In this document: piece after piece, positions 1-10,443 of the stretch
Numbering within the stretch: the stretch's first letter is position 1
Layout of the letters: each line of letters begins with the position of its first letter
Assembly (NCBI GenBank): GCA_017506865.1
Contig: JAFCMP010000023.1
Location: 310,001 to 374,000 of the forward strand
Reading direction: 5' to 3'
Origin: Tribonema minus
Taxonomy: Eukaryota; Sar; Xanthophyceae; Tribonematales; Tribonemataceae
Length of the DNA stretch: 64,000 nucleotides
Program-made: the position numbers and the translations under genes
Notes under the pieces: generated by a model
Databases searched by the model: none
What the model saw: the letters and a program-made list of their open reading frames with translations, nothing else
Told to the model about the DNA's origin: nothing

Positions 1-340
1 TCCTGCGCAAGTGCCGGGTCTGAGCGCGGGCAGTGGCGCAGACCGTAATCAGACGCACGGCGCCAGCGCTTGGCTCCGTGCGTAAGCGCGGGGGCACAGA
101 GCAGCGTGCCGCTGCGTCGTTACAAACTTCTACCGCGACTGGGCCTGCAGTAAAAACACGCTTACGCAGACAGGACGCAGCGTCTCTGATAGAGAAAACG
201 TACATGCTGTGAGGGCGCGCCGGCGCGCAGCGTCGTCAGGCTCGCATTGGAAGGGCCTCACGTCAGCGGCAGCTGCCTGCGCACTGCTGCCTTCCAACAG
301 CTCTACATGCAGAGACGCTATCGTGAGTACGAAGACGCAC

Positions 341-762
341 CTGGGGGGCATGCAGCGCTCGCGCGCCGGCGCCGCCGCGCCGCCGGCGTCGCCAACAGCA
401 CAGACCGGCGGCAGCCACTCCCCGAGCTCTATCGCAATGTCCGCGTGCACCGGGCAGCAGAACTCGCTGTAGTGCCCCGCGTCGTGGTTGAAGTACACGG
501 GAGCGTCACACCCGTCCAGCTTGCACGCGCGCTGCGGCTGCGTGAGGGAGGCAATGATGACTTCTTGAAGTTCGTCATCTGCGCACGCGGCGGCGGCGGC
601 GGCGGCAGCAGCGTCGTCGCGGCGGTACGCGGCATCGCGCGCCGCGAGGGAGGCGATGATGCCCTGCTGCAGCGCCTCCGAGGCGTGCGCGCGGCTGCAG
701 AACCCTGCCATGATGGGTGGTATCCAGGGCGCACAGATGCAATGCGGATGTTGACTTGGCAT
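341..762 (-). CDS. UIM-like + Cys-motif protein, N-terminal exon (partial; probable PARP relative)
   Basis: First exon of a gene that runs off the left edge. It starts at ATG 762 (a second in-frame ATG lies at 711) and ends at a strong donor, CCCAG|GTGCGT, at 341 in phase 2, giving about 140 residues. Seen: two ubiquitin-interacting-like helices at about residues 28-44 and 62-78, each with the core L-x2-[GV]-IIASL, separated by a poly-Ala run. They are followed by a cysteine motif, CKLDGCDAP...FCCPVH, at about 80-106. Known: C-x4-C ... C-C-x2-H motifs of this form often precede a PARP catalytic domain in fungal and stramenopile proteins. Inferred: an N-terminal ubiquitin-reading part of a PARP-like ADP-ribosyltransferase related to the array at 29-44 kb. 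No further exon could be supported in bases 1-340. Confidence 0.5.
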
Positions 763-1891
763 GATTGAGGCGGGAGCGACGTTGTGGAAGTGGTATTACA
801 TCGCTGAAAGTGGCCGCCGCCGCGCAGTTCAGTTCGGTACTGGATGAGAGGCAGGTGAGGAGTGCATGCTTGTTTTGTGCAGATTTCATGCAGCTCTGCA
901 CACCTAGCATATGTCGTGCAACAGCTATTGCATGCATCTTTCAGAGCAAGCATCAACGCTTGTGCGTGTTACGAATTACTTCAGGCCGCAACTCACAGGA
1001 CATGATGGGGTTCAGAGATGAACCGAGATGCAGAGGCGAAGATACACCCAGCGGTATCCGTCTGTCGGTGACAGGACCATGCAGAGACATCCGCAAATTG
1101 GTAGCACTCAAGTGCATGATGACGGGGGTAATCAACTCCAAGCATCATCTTGGGTGCTTGCATATGTGTCTAACCCTGCACGGGGCGAGACGCATGACAC
1201 GACACGCACACGATGTACGCACCATCCTCCCAGCATGGTAAGCAGCAATCAGGCAGAGCACAAGTCTCCTTAGCTTGCGCCATCGCTTTTCTCTCTCTCA
1301 ACACATGCTTGAAGTTTATCCGGAGCGTGACGCGCCTTTTTCTGGTGGAGAACCCCCACACACACACACTTTTGTGGAAAGGGGGTGGCCCATGGCTTTT
1401 GTGCAACAGCGGCTTGCCGTGCACCACAGCTTCTGCACTGATTCCGGCGGTGTGGACGCGCAGTCGTGCAGCAAACCATGGACACTGCGCCCAATTGAGG
1501 GGACAACGGCGGCAGCGAGGGCTGCCGCCGTAGGGCACAATCCGGTAGGCGGGGGCGCGTGGCAGCGGCGCCGGCAGCGGTGGAAATGCGAACAAATGCG
1601 GACATTCTTGAACACATTGTGCAAAGCAGGGCTGCATTCGAGACGAGCCTTACAACTGGGGCAACGCAATCCTGCACCGTGCGCCGCGCTACACATGCGC
1701 GCTGTGAGGCTTGCGGCGCAGGCTGGCGCGTCGCCGTTGTCTCCCTTGTGAAACGCGCCCCGGATGCAGCCATGCTGCGCTCCAGCGCTTTGGAATACTG
1801 CCGGCATCTATTTCGTGGTCCTTGAGAAGTGAGTCCTGCTCCACGCCGCAAATCCGCCGCCCGGGGCCGCTGTTAGCACCGCCTCGCCTGA

Positions 1892-2023
1892 CATCTACCT
1901 TATCATATCCTGCAGCAATATCGCCCGACGTAGCTGCCGGCGTCGTTTTGGAATGGCATCTACCTTGTCATATCCTGCAGCAACAGCGCCCGACATAGGT
2001 GCTGACGCCGTTTTCGAATGGCA
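1892..2023. repeat. 65-bp direct tandem duplication, 2 copies
   Basis: Two imperfect copies start at 1892 and 1957. Both begin CATCTACCTT and share the block CATATCCTGCAGCAA, and they differ at about one base in eight. The array is noncoding on present evidence. Confidence 0.8.
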
Positions 2024-2292
2024 CATGTGAATCTGCAAGCGACCATTGTCATGCAAGCACGCCTTTGTGAATCAAGTTGTCACGCCCGCTCACGCATGGC
2101 ACTGCGAAACACCCTCAGGCATACGGATCAGCAGCAGAGCAGAAGTGCAAGAGGGGACGGTGCATAGAAGCACATGACAGTATCCTGATTGACACAAAGG
2201 GCACGCAAACTGGTGCCATGGCACACACACTCGAGATGACGCAGGGCAGCAGCGGTAACCCCCGTCAAGCGGTGCCCCTCCCCCTCGCCACT

Positions 2293-2430
2293 GCGTTTCT
2301 GGCACGGTCTGGGCTGCGTCAGCGGCGGCGTCTTGTCGGCTGAACCGCACGCAGACGCATCGCGTTTCTGGCACGGTCTAGGATGCGCCAGCGGCGGCGT
2401 CGTGTCGGCTGAACCGCACGCAGACGCTGG
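2293..2430. repeat. 69-bp direct tandem duplication, 2 copies
   Basis: Two copies start at 2293 and 2362, each beginning GCGTTTCTGGCACGGTCT and ending ACCGCACGCAGACGC. The period is a multiple of three, so a minus-strand frame stays open through it as a 23-residue repeat. That alone does not prove coding. Confidence 0.8.
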
Positions 2431-2547
2431 GCTTCGCCGCTGGCCTGAAGCCCCCCGCACACGCCCCGCATCGGTCGCTCGCACACATGGCATGGCTGAC
2501 CATCTCGGTCGTCGTCGCGCATCATCGTTTGCTCGCACGTGGCATCG

Positions 2548-2571
2548 CTCGTCGTCGTCGTCGTCGTCGTC
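2548..2571. repeat. (TCG)n microsatellite
   Basis: Short run of TCG units followed by ordinary sequence. On the minus strand it would read as poly-Asp in an unsupported frame. Confidence 0.8.
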
Positions 2572-3172
2572 CGTACCGGCCGCGCGGCCCAATATAGAAG
2601 TATAGATAGCGCTGAGGCCGTCGTGCCGCGGAGGGCCGTACGCAATGGTGCGCCGCCCGCCGCACGCGCCCCGCGTGTCACACACACAAACGCTCTCGCT
2701 GTCGCTCTCGCTCAATAATGCCGTAACTCTCGCGGAGGGTGCTGCCTCGCGCAAAACCAGACGAGCGACTGAAGTCCTTGGTCCCGCAGGAGCTCGCGTA
2801 CGCACTCGCCGCGCGGCGCCGCACGCAGGGCCTGCTCCACCGAGGTGGGGCGGCCGTGCTCGACGGCACAAATAGATTATCGAAAACACTTGCCGATCGC
2901 CAGATACTCGCTCGCTCCGATACTCGTGATCTCGTACACGACTCGTCCCTTCAACTCCCTGTACGCAAGCGCCAGGGAGCGGGGCGCCGCACGCGCAGCG
3001 GTCGATGTGGTCGCCCCTGTAAGTGCTGTAAGTGCCACTGCCGTCTCTACGTGGCGATATGATTGATATAGTGCGCCGCTGCGTTCTGCTGCCGTCGCCC
3101 GTGCCCCTGGCAGCGCGCGCTGCAGCGCAGGCACGGCAGCAGCGCTCAGCACTTGATGCGCGCCTGCCAAGC

Positions 3173-3246
3173 CCGCCGCCGCCGCCGCCGCCCCGCCGCC
3201 GCCGCCGCCACCGCCGCCGCCGCCCCGCCGCCGCCACCGCCACCGC
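3173..3246. repeat. GCC-rich low-complexity tract
   Basis: Dense CCG/CGC triplets with scattered CAC interruptions. It lies about 100 bases downstream of the KIX-TAZ stop codon. Confidence 0.7.
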
Positions 3247-3350
3247 CGCCCCTGTGACGCTACCTCGGGCGCGCCGTGAAGTGCCGCAACGACAATGCGG
3301 GCGTGCAGCGGCCGTGTGGCGCAGCTGCCAGCAGCGCAGGTCAGCGCGCG

Positions 3351-5326
3351 TCAGTCAAGGTCTATGCTGCCCGACGGCGACGGCATCGGCGCGGGCGACC
3401 AGCGGCGCGCATCAGGCGTAGATGAAGCGCTGGCACGTGACGCCGCTCTGCTGCCGCTGCTGCCGCCGCTGCTGCCGCCGCTGCTGGCGGCAGCAGCGGC
3501 AGCGGCAGCAGCGGCGGCAGCCGCTGCAGCGACTCTGCTGTATCCTCCGCCGCCGTCGCTGCCGCCGCCGCCGCCGCCATCGCTGCCGCCGCTGCCACAG
3601 CCGCCGCCATCACTACCGCCGCTGTCGTAGCCGCCGCCGCCGCTGCCGCCGTACTCATCGCTGCCGTCGTCGCCGCTGCCGCTGCCGTCGTCATCGATGC
3701 CAAGGTCGCCGAGCAGCTCGAACAGGTCGCCGTCGCTGCCCGCCGCCTGTGCCTCCATGCGCGCCATCGCCGCGTGCACCGCCGCGTCCGTCTGCTCCGC
3801 GGCCATGTCCATGGCCTCCTGCAGCGGGCCGCACAGCGTGCAGCGCGGGTGCTTGCAGCTGCCGCGGTACTGCGCCATGATGGCCCTGCGGACGGGGGCG
3901 GTGTAGTGTATGCAGCGCGAGGCAGAGTTAACCAATGAGGCTGGCGCACTCGAAGGCGAGTGTTGAATTATGGCGCGATGCCGCGACGAGGCTGAGCTTG
4001 GTGAAATCAACAGCGCGTGGAGCTGGTGCTCTGGAGCCTCCTGGGCCAGCCTGACTGGTGAAGATAAGCACACCGCATGCACGGCCATGAGGGCGAAGGC
4101 CATGGCAGCCGACTCTGCCGACAGCATCATTGTACCGACAGCAGTACTAGAACTACATGACATTTGCGCGGTGCGATGCTGGATAATGTCAGCAAGCGCC
4201 TTCCGGCTTCGGTGGCACTGATGTTCCTGAAACATAAGCGAACCGTCTTTTGCATCCCTTCTGACTCAAGGCACAAGCATCGAGACCGTCGACGCCAGCG
4301 AAGCCTCACAGGCGCCGAACGCCGCGCAGCGCCCCGCCACGCACCTGGCGTAAACGCAGTCGACCACGTCACACGTCTCGTCCTCGCAGCGCGCGGCGTG
4401 CCCCCACAGCTCCTGCACGTACGTGCAGTGCAGCGGCTCCGGGCACGCCGCGCCGCCCTCCGCCGGGCACTGACGCGCGTGCCACAGCAGCAGCACCGCC
4501 AGCGCTGCCACCAGCGCGCCGCCGCCTCGGTGCGCGCGGGCGCGGCGCCCGCCGCCGCCGCGGCCGTGCCGGCGACCATCCTGCCGCCCGCGAGCGCCGC
4601 GGCGGACGCGGACTGCTCCAGCAGCAGCTGCGCGGAGCCCGCCGTCTCGAGCGCCGCCGCGAGGAAGCCGCCGAGGATGGCGGCGTCGCCGGACCGGCGC
4701 GCGCGCTGCAGGCGGTCCGTACGCGTGGCGCCGAAGTGCGCACCGCCGCCGCCGCCGCCGCCGCGCTCGAGGCGCGGCGTCAGCGCCACGAGGCGCGCGC
4801 GCAGCGTGCGCGCGTCGGCGTACTCGCGCAGCGACGTTGCGCCGCGGTACAGCGCGTCCTCGAGGTAGCTGGCCATGCGCGGGATCTTTCGGGCACGCGC
4901 CGCGTCGCTGTCGGACCTGCGCTGCTGCAGGTAGGCGGTGACGCCCGCCATGACCTTCTTGCGCGCGGCGGCGTCCCTGGAGGAGCGCCATCCTCCGCCC
5001 GCGAACTCGGCGGCGGCGGCGGCCGCGGGCCAGCGCTGACGGGATGTGCGGGTGCCCACGAGTAGCGAGGTGTCGTCCGAGGAGGCGCGTCCCAGAGAGA
5101 ACGCAGGGGCTGCAGTGGCTGCCACTAGGCTCAAGGCACCAGAGGGCTGTCCCGGCGGAGCTGCATCACTGCTGACTGTCATCTTTGAGAGTTTCTCCCT
5201 GATCTCGTCCTCCACCGAGGCGGGAACGCTGCTGTCGCCGGCAGTTGCACCGCCTTCGCCAACGTTGAGATGGCCGAGGCTCACTGCAAGCCCCACAACC
5301 ATGCTCTCGGACGTGTCTGCCTCCAT
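3351..5326 (-). CDS. KIX-TAZ transcription adaptor (CBP/p300-like, no acetyltransferase)
   Basis: Two exons: 4345-5326 (ATG at 5326, donor GCCAG|GTGCGT) and 3351-3885 (acceptor GTCCGCAG, phase 2 to phase 2), about 505 residues. Seen: a KIX-like three-helix segment at about 113-186 with the core RKIPRMASYLEDALYRGAT and then REYADARTLRARL. After it comes a TAZ zinc finger at about 272-350: HARQC, C-x5-C, H-x3-C-x4-C-x4-C, and, across the splice, CKHPRCTLCGP. The third zinc site has Gln where CBP has His. The tail is acidic, Gly/Ser-rich and has a poly-Ala run. KIX and TAZ are read in frames one base apart; exon 1 is 982 nt where 983 are needed, so one base is probably missing in the GCG-rich linker at about 4500-4580. 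Known: KIX and TAZ bind activation-domain helices. Inferred: nuclear coactivator or scaffold. An additional upstream exon is possible, since CCTACAG precedes the ATG. Confidence 0.72.
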
Positions 5327-6638
5327 CCTCGCCCTGTAGGACCCTGCATCCAAGGTGTACGCCAGAGAGAGTTAGTGCTGCACAGATCCGAGGTCGCTCT
5401 TCAAACATAGCGTCACAGCGCCTCACCTGCCAGCGCTGCGACGCCAGCGCCGTCCAATCGACTGGGGGCAGCCCAGCCCAGCCAACGACGCTTTTACGAT
5501 TAAAAAAAAGCCAAGGATCACGCCCGGGAACTGGGAGTCCTCCGATACCCTTATTTGAAGTTCACGTCAACTCAACATCTCGGAGTGCGGACACACTTTT
5601 GTAGGTGCTTCAGTTGGAACAGTGTCATTCTTGTAAGAGCACTGCTTGTTGCCACCATGTCGATGAACATGTAATGCAGGCGTTGACAGTATGACAACAG
5701 ATCGCTATGTATGGATGCACAAAAATTGGCCATCAGAAGCTGTGGGATGCAGTGATGAAAGACGTACATTGAAGCAAACCATGTTCAAATGTTTGCCTGT
5801 GGTGCATCAGCTCGGCTCAGACAGCAGCGCTCCAAATGTGGTCAGTCTATGAGGCGGAGTCGAGAGCAAGCGGGCAGATGGACCAGGCTGCGGCAGAGGG
5901 CTATGTGGCTTGGGTTGGGGGCATTTTAAAAGCATGATCCTTGAGAACTGCATGTATGTACGCGTCACGCAACCATGGTACCTTTGTACACTGACCACCA
6001 GCACGTTTTGTTGCGCCTGCAGCATCATGTTCAACAAAATGAACGGCATACATGCAAAGTGCAAGACGAAAGGCAGGGCACAGTGGTAGACACAGCGAGC
6101 AGAGGCGACATTCATGGAACGCAACACAGCAAAGAGAATGAGAATAGCACGCTATCAATGAGGCACTATGACATCTTGTGTGCATTCAGCTTGTGAAACT
6201 GAGTGACATCAGCCTGCGATGTGCACAAACACGACGCATATTCTCTGGGGCTTTGGCCATCTCTCACTTTGCCACATACAATCACTAAAGTCCTTGTTTT
6301 CACTCAGTTTAAGCTCTGCTGCATACCGATTTGCAATCACTTACCATGTCACAACCTGCATATGCAGCCTTGGTGATCATCAGGACACGGCAGGCTGCCA
6401 CAAAGTCCTAAAGGCAGAAACTCTTCATATACCTGCGACAGCGGTGCAATCACTGCGACTTGCCTGTTCTAGGAGGACAACATACCTATATGCCCTGAGA
6501 GACAATATGCTACTCCTGTCATCGTAACCAGCGATGTTAACCATCGGTGTGAGCTGTCCGGCTAGCTGTGTTCCGCCGCTTACGCTGGAAGCAAGTGCTG
6601 GCACACATCGGGTGCGCCAGCCTTTGAGATCGCTTCCA
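5327..6638. other. 1.3 kb intergenic, no gene seen
   Basis: Composition is lower in GC than the flanks. Only short frames occur on both strands, none with a domain or consistent splice sites. It should hold the promoter of the KIX-TAZ gene (right of 5326, transcribed leftwards) and the 3' end of the F-box/ankyrin gene. Confidence 0.5.
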
Positions 6639-8966
6639 TCACTCGGCGTCCTGCGGCAACTGCTGCCTCAGCCAGTCCGCACAGGCGCGCAGCCGCACCG
6701 CCTTCGCTTCCTCCGTCCGCTGGTCCGCCAGATTAGCTGAGACGCGGCGCAGACATTGGCGCACACACCGCTCATCCCATGCCCCGACGCCCAGGCTGTG
6801 GAGGCACTGTAACGCGTTAAGATTGCCCTTGATCAGCACCGTGCCGACGACGGCATCCGCGTCGCCCGTGGGGCAGCCCTCCGCACAGAGCCAACGCATC
6901 GCCTGCACGTGCCCCGCAGCCGCCGCCCACTGAAAGCATTCTACGGACAGCGGAAAGCCGCTGGCGTGCAGCAGGCGCAGCGCGTCGACGTTGTTGACGC
7001 TCGCAGCGAAGGCGGTTGCATAGAGCCCTAGCTGCATGGCGCGCGCCTCTTCAGACAACGTGCTGACCACCCACCGCAGCGCGGGGATGGTGCCCCACAA
7101 GATGGCGGGCTTGAGCAGGCGCGAGCCGGTGCCGACGTACATGGACCAGCGGCGCGCGGGCTCGTGCAGCCAGCGCAGCAGGTCGACGTGGCCGAGGCGC
7201 ATGGCCATGTCCACCGCCTCCATCGCGCACCAGCGGCGGCTGCGGCACTGCCCGCGCGCGCCACAGACGCTGTCCGTGAGCCACGCCAGCGTCGCGACGT
7301 CGCCGCCCTCGACCGCCTCAAGCGCCACGCACGCGCCCCAGTCGCCGCCCTCCTGCGCGCGCACCCACTGGAGCACCGGCAGCAGCGCCGCGTCACCGCG
7401 CGCTGCGAGCGCGCGCGCGACCGCCGCGGCGTTCCACGGGCACCTGCGCCGCCCCCCCCGCAGCCACTCCAGCGCCGCGCGCCTGCCCGCCTGCGCCGCC
7501 CCCTGGCACAGGAACTCGGTCCACGCCAGCCCCGAGCGGCGCCACCAGGCCAGCAGCGGCAGGCTGGCGTGGCGGCCCGCCGCTAGCGCGAGCGCGGCGC
7601 CCGGCGGCAGCGCGGCGCCCGGCGGCGGCGCGGCGCCGGGCGGTAGTGCGGCGTGCGTGGGGCGCGTGGTGCCGTTGTTGAGGTTGCTGGCGGCGAACTT
7701 CATGTTCCGCAGCTCTGGCGCCTGCTCGTTCGTGCAGGCCCAGTCGTCCTCGGACCAGTACACGTCGCACGCCCACCGCAGCATCGCCGTGGACTGCACG
7801 GTGGACGAGAGGAGGGTGGAGGGCGCGCCTGGGGTTGGGAGGCTCGCTCTGTAGAGCCGCCGCCACTGCTGGCTGACTGCTGCCACCTGCAAGAAATGGG
7901 TGGCGTTGACGACTGTGAGCACAGCTCCAGGTTGAGACATCTGTACAAATGCGGCATCAAGCTTGGCTTTCAAGCTTGCCACAACGTTCCTCAGGAATGA
8001 CATTTGTGTGGATGGAGTGGCTCTGGAATTTTCTGTCCCGGTCCTGAGTGAGCGGCAGCTGAGCATATGTATATAATATATATGCTTTGTTTGCGTGCAC
8101 GCTTTCTTAAGATACGGACCTCACTAAATCAACCCCTCGATCATTTTCACATTCCCTGCTGGTGGTCAGTCATAAAAAATGAGCCATTGGCAGCAGTATG
8201 GTTGTATGTTGCTTTCAGAGGAAGCATACTATGTCGCTTTCAGAGGGCAGTGGCATGCAATTGTGCATCTGCACGCTCTTGTTTGAACGCATGACCCGGT
8301 CATCGTCATGAGCAAGCGCCACGGCTGTACTCAACAGCGGTGATGCAGCGACTAGTATCAAGAACAGTGGAAGGAGCTGTTGAATGCTGATCACAGCATT
8401 TTCTTGTGTACCGTCAATCTCTGCGTGCTGACTGTGAAGTACAATAGACAACAGATGCCAATCATCTGGGCTTTTTCGCGCCCTGAGCGAGAATTAATAA
8501 TAAGTACAATAGACGAGATTGGGCAAACTAGAAAATGAACCAGTTTCTCGTGTTTACTGATTGATGCTGCTGCCACTGCCTTTGCGCCGTCATGCCAAGA
8601 CTGCATAAGTGACTCAAGGCACGGACAAGATTTAGACGGGCGATATTCGCATACCTGAAGCCAGTGACCATCGCCGAGGTACTGAAACACAACCTCGAGC
8701 ACATGTTCAGCATCCAAGCGAGCCCCGCTCCTGCACTGTCTCGTGCGCAGAGTGCGTTTTGATGAGCTGTCGCTCCTGTGCCGGCTCTTGCTACCGCCGG
8801 TGACAGGCATAATTGAGCTTTCCTGATGCAGCCCACTGAAGGCACGGCGGGAACTTCCAGCCACTGGAGAGTCAACACTTGAAGCAGTGAATCGCGCTAC
8901 CGCTGCGCGTCTGGAGGAGCGCAGCGCAGCGCACTGCGGGGACCACGCGGAGATGGCCATCATCAT
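6639..8966 (-). CDS. F-box-like / ankyrin-repeat protein
   Basis: Two exons: 8655-8966 (three consecutive ATGs at 8966) ending CTTCAG|GTATGC, and 6639-7886 starting after CCATTTCTTGCAG, both in phase 0; 519 residues. Seen: exon 1 ends in an F-box-like stretch, EHVLEVVFQYLGDGHWLQ, which continues across the splice as VAAVSQQWRRLYR. The rest is a series of degenerate ankyrin-type helical pairs, e.g. AALEWLRGG, GHVDLLRWLHE, VDALRLLHASGFPLS, GHVQAMRWLCAEGCP, NALQCLHSLGVGAWDE. Known: large families with an N-terminal F-box-like start and divergent ankyrin repeats of this kind occur in brown algae and relatives. Inferred: substrate adaptor or scaffold. The uninterrupted frame that starts at ATG 8066 is intron read-through; the splice restores the F-box-like helix. 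Confidence 0.8.
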
Positions 8967-10443
8967 GCTGACAACGACTGCGAAACATTATCCGCTCTCA
9001 GCGTGGCTACAAGGCGTGGCGACCGCCGACATGGCATCACTTTCTTATGCCAGCTTTGGCTTTCTAAAAGGTTCCTGCACCCGGCATTGCTGGTCACAGC
9101 TTGTTAAGCTTTTCGTGGGCATGTACTGATGGCTGTCTTAGGAACGTAGCGATGTGTAAGCGGGCACTGGTAGTTGCGCCTTGCAGCTTGGGCTCCAATG
9201 GCACTCTGCCGTTACACTTGGTGTTCCAACATCGGGCATCATCCCACATCCTCGCAAGGGCCGTCCTGCGCTTCAGGTTCTCATAAAGTGAGCTGCCATC
9301 TCAGCACACCGTGCAAGCGCGGTAGCAGAGGGCAGAATTACGATCTCACACAGTCTGACAGTCTGGATGCCATGAGACGCCCATCCCGACACGTGCATGA
9401 CCCAGGCACTGCAGACCCACTCGGGTACACTGTACGTGTGCAAGATGATGTGCTGTAATCAGCTGAGACCCCCATGAATGGTACACTGGTGTGTGCAAGG
9501 ATGGTGCGCTGTACGCAGCTGAAGATGCTGTCGCTGCCAGCAGCGTGTTAGCTGATTGCCAGCATTTGTGCCGGTGCAACAGCATGCTACGAACACAGTG
9601 GTCACAGGCTCTTCTGAAGGCATTTCACACAACTGCTGGTGAAGCTACAGTACACAAGGCATGTCGCTGTTTGTGCTGTGGCAATGTCAGCAAATCGAGA
9701 CACTGCGCCTCTGGAAAACCTCGTGAAATTCTTTCAAGTGTGAAAATTATGCGGGGGCTGCTGTTCACTGCCCTCATTACACGCAACAGCAGAGGCTGGT
9801 TATTGCCAATTCTATGATTGACCATGTTAGCATCCTGTCATGTGACACAGCTTCAGAACATGTGCCAGCTTTCAGCAACATACGACACAAGACATGGTGA
9901 ACACGCAATGCGACATGGTCTGCCATGCCAACCACACCCATGCAGACCGCTTTTAAAACCCAAAGCGGTGCAGCACGGCAGCATGCAAACAGCAGCGCCA
10001 CAGAGCATCATATGCACCAAATCGAGGCAGCCTCGTAACAAGCAGTGGACATATGTATTCTGACGGGCCATCTAAGCCACCCCCCACGTGCCCGGCGCAC
10101 AAACTCTCACTTCTCTCTTCGTCTGCCTATCTCTTTGCTCGCACACTGGCCATGCTCATAAGCCTCAGACCAGTACCCGGTCTACGTAATTGAAAAGGAA
10201 GTGTAGGCGGCTCCGCCGTCGGGCCCGCGAGAGGGGGCGCGCGCTGAGCCCTGCTGCAACTTCAGGTTTGTGTGGCAGCAGCAGCAGCAGCGCTCACCCC
10301 CTCCCCGGCACGAAAAGTTTAAAGGAATACGCGGCAGCGCGCATCGTGCGGTTCAGCGTGACCGCTGCGTGTGTATCGCCATTGGTGGCATGGTGATGTT
10401 GGGTGTGTGTTGCAAGTCGTTGACCCGCTTCGCAGGGCTTCGT
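8967..10443. other. 1.5 kb intergenic, no gene seen
   Basis: Short frames only (the longest is about 108 codons at 9491-9817, +), with no recognisable motif. It contains the presumed promoter of the F-box/ankyrin gene on the left and the 3' flank of the secreted beta-rich gene on the right. Confidence 0.5.

Larger units (their letters stand above)
763..3350. other. 2.6 kb without a supported gene
   Basis: No coding unit here passes both a homology and a splice-site test. Short GC-driven frames exist on both strands, including a 371-codon minus frame at 2128-3243, but none carries a recognisable domain. The stretch holds two short tandem duplications, a TCG run and a GCC-rich tract, listed separately. 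Minus-strand frames around 2715-3170 have a fairly protein-like composition but are interrupted by stops, so a decayed exon is possible. Confidence 0.5.

Noticed and set aside
1270-1851. Overlapping frames on both strands, some with CxxC pairs
   Set aside because: No strand is clearly favoured, no domain is recognisable, and no splice partners were found.
4127-4344. Continuation of the KIX-TAZ frames past the TAZ exon
   Set aside because: A strong donor at 4345 and the exon at 3351-3885 complete the third zinc site, so the read-through ends are intron.
6639-8066. 475-residue uninterrupted frame taken as the full F-box/ankyrin gene, with a TATA-like patch just upstream of 8066
   Set aside because: Its first 60 residues come from an intron: a strong acceptor lies at 7887 and an upstream exon supplies the matching F-box-like half in phase.
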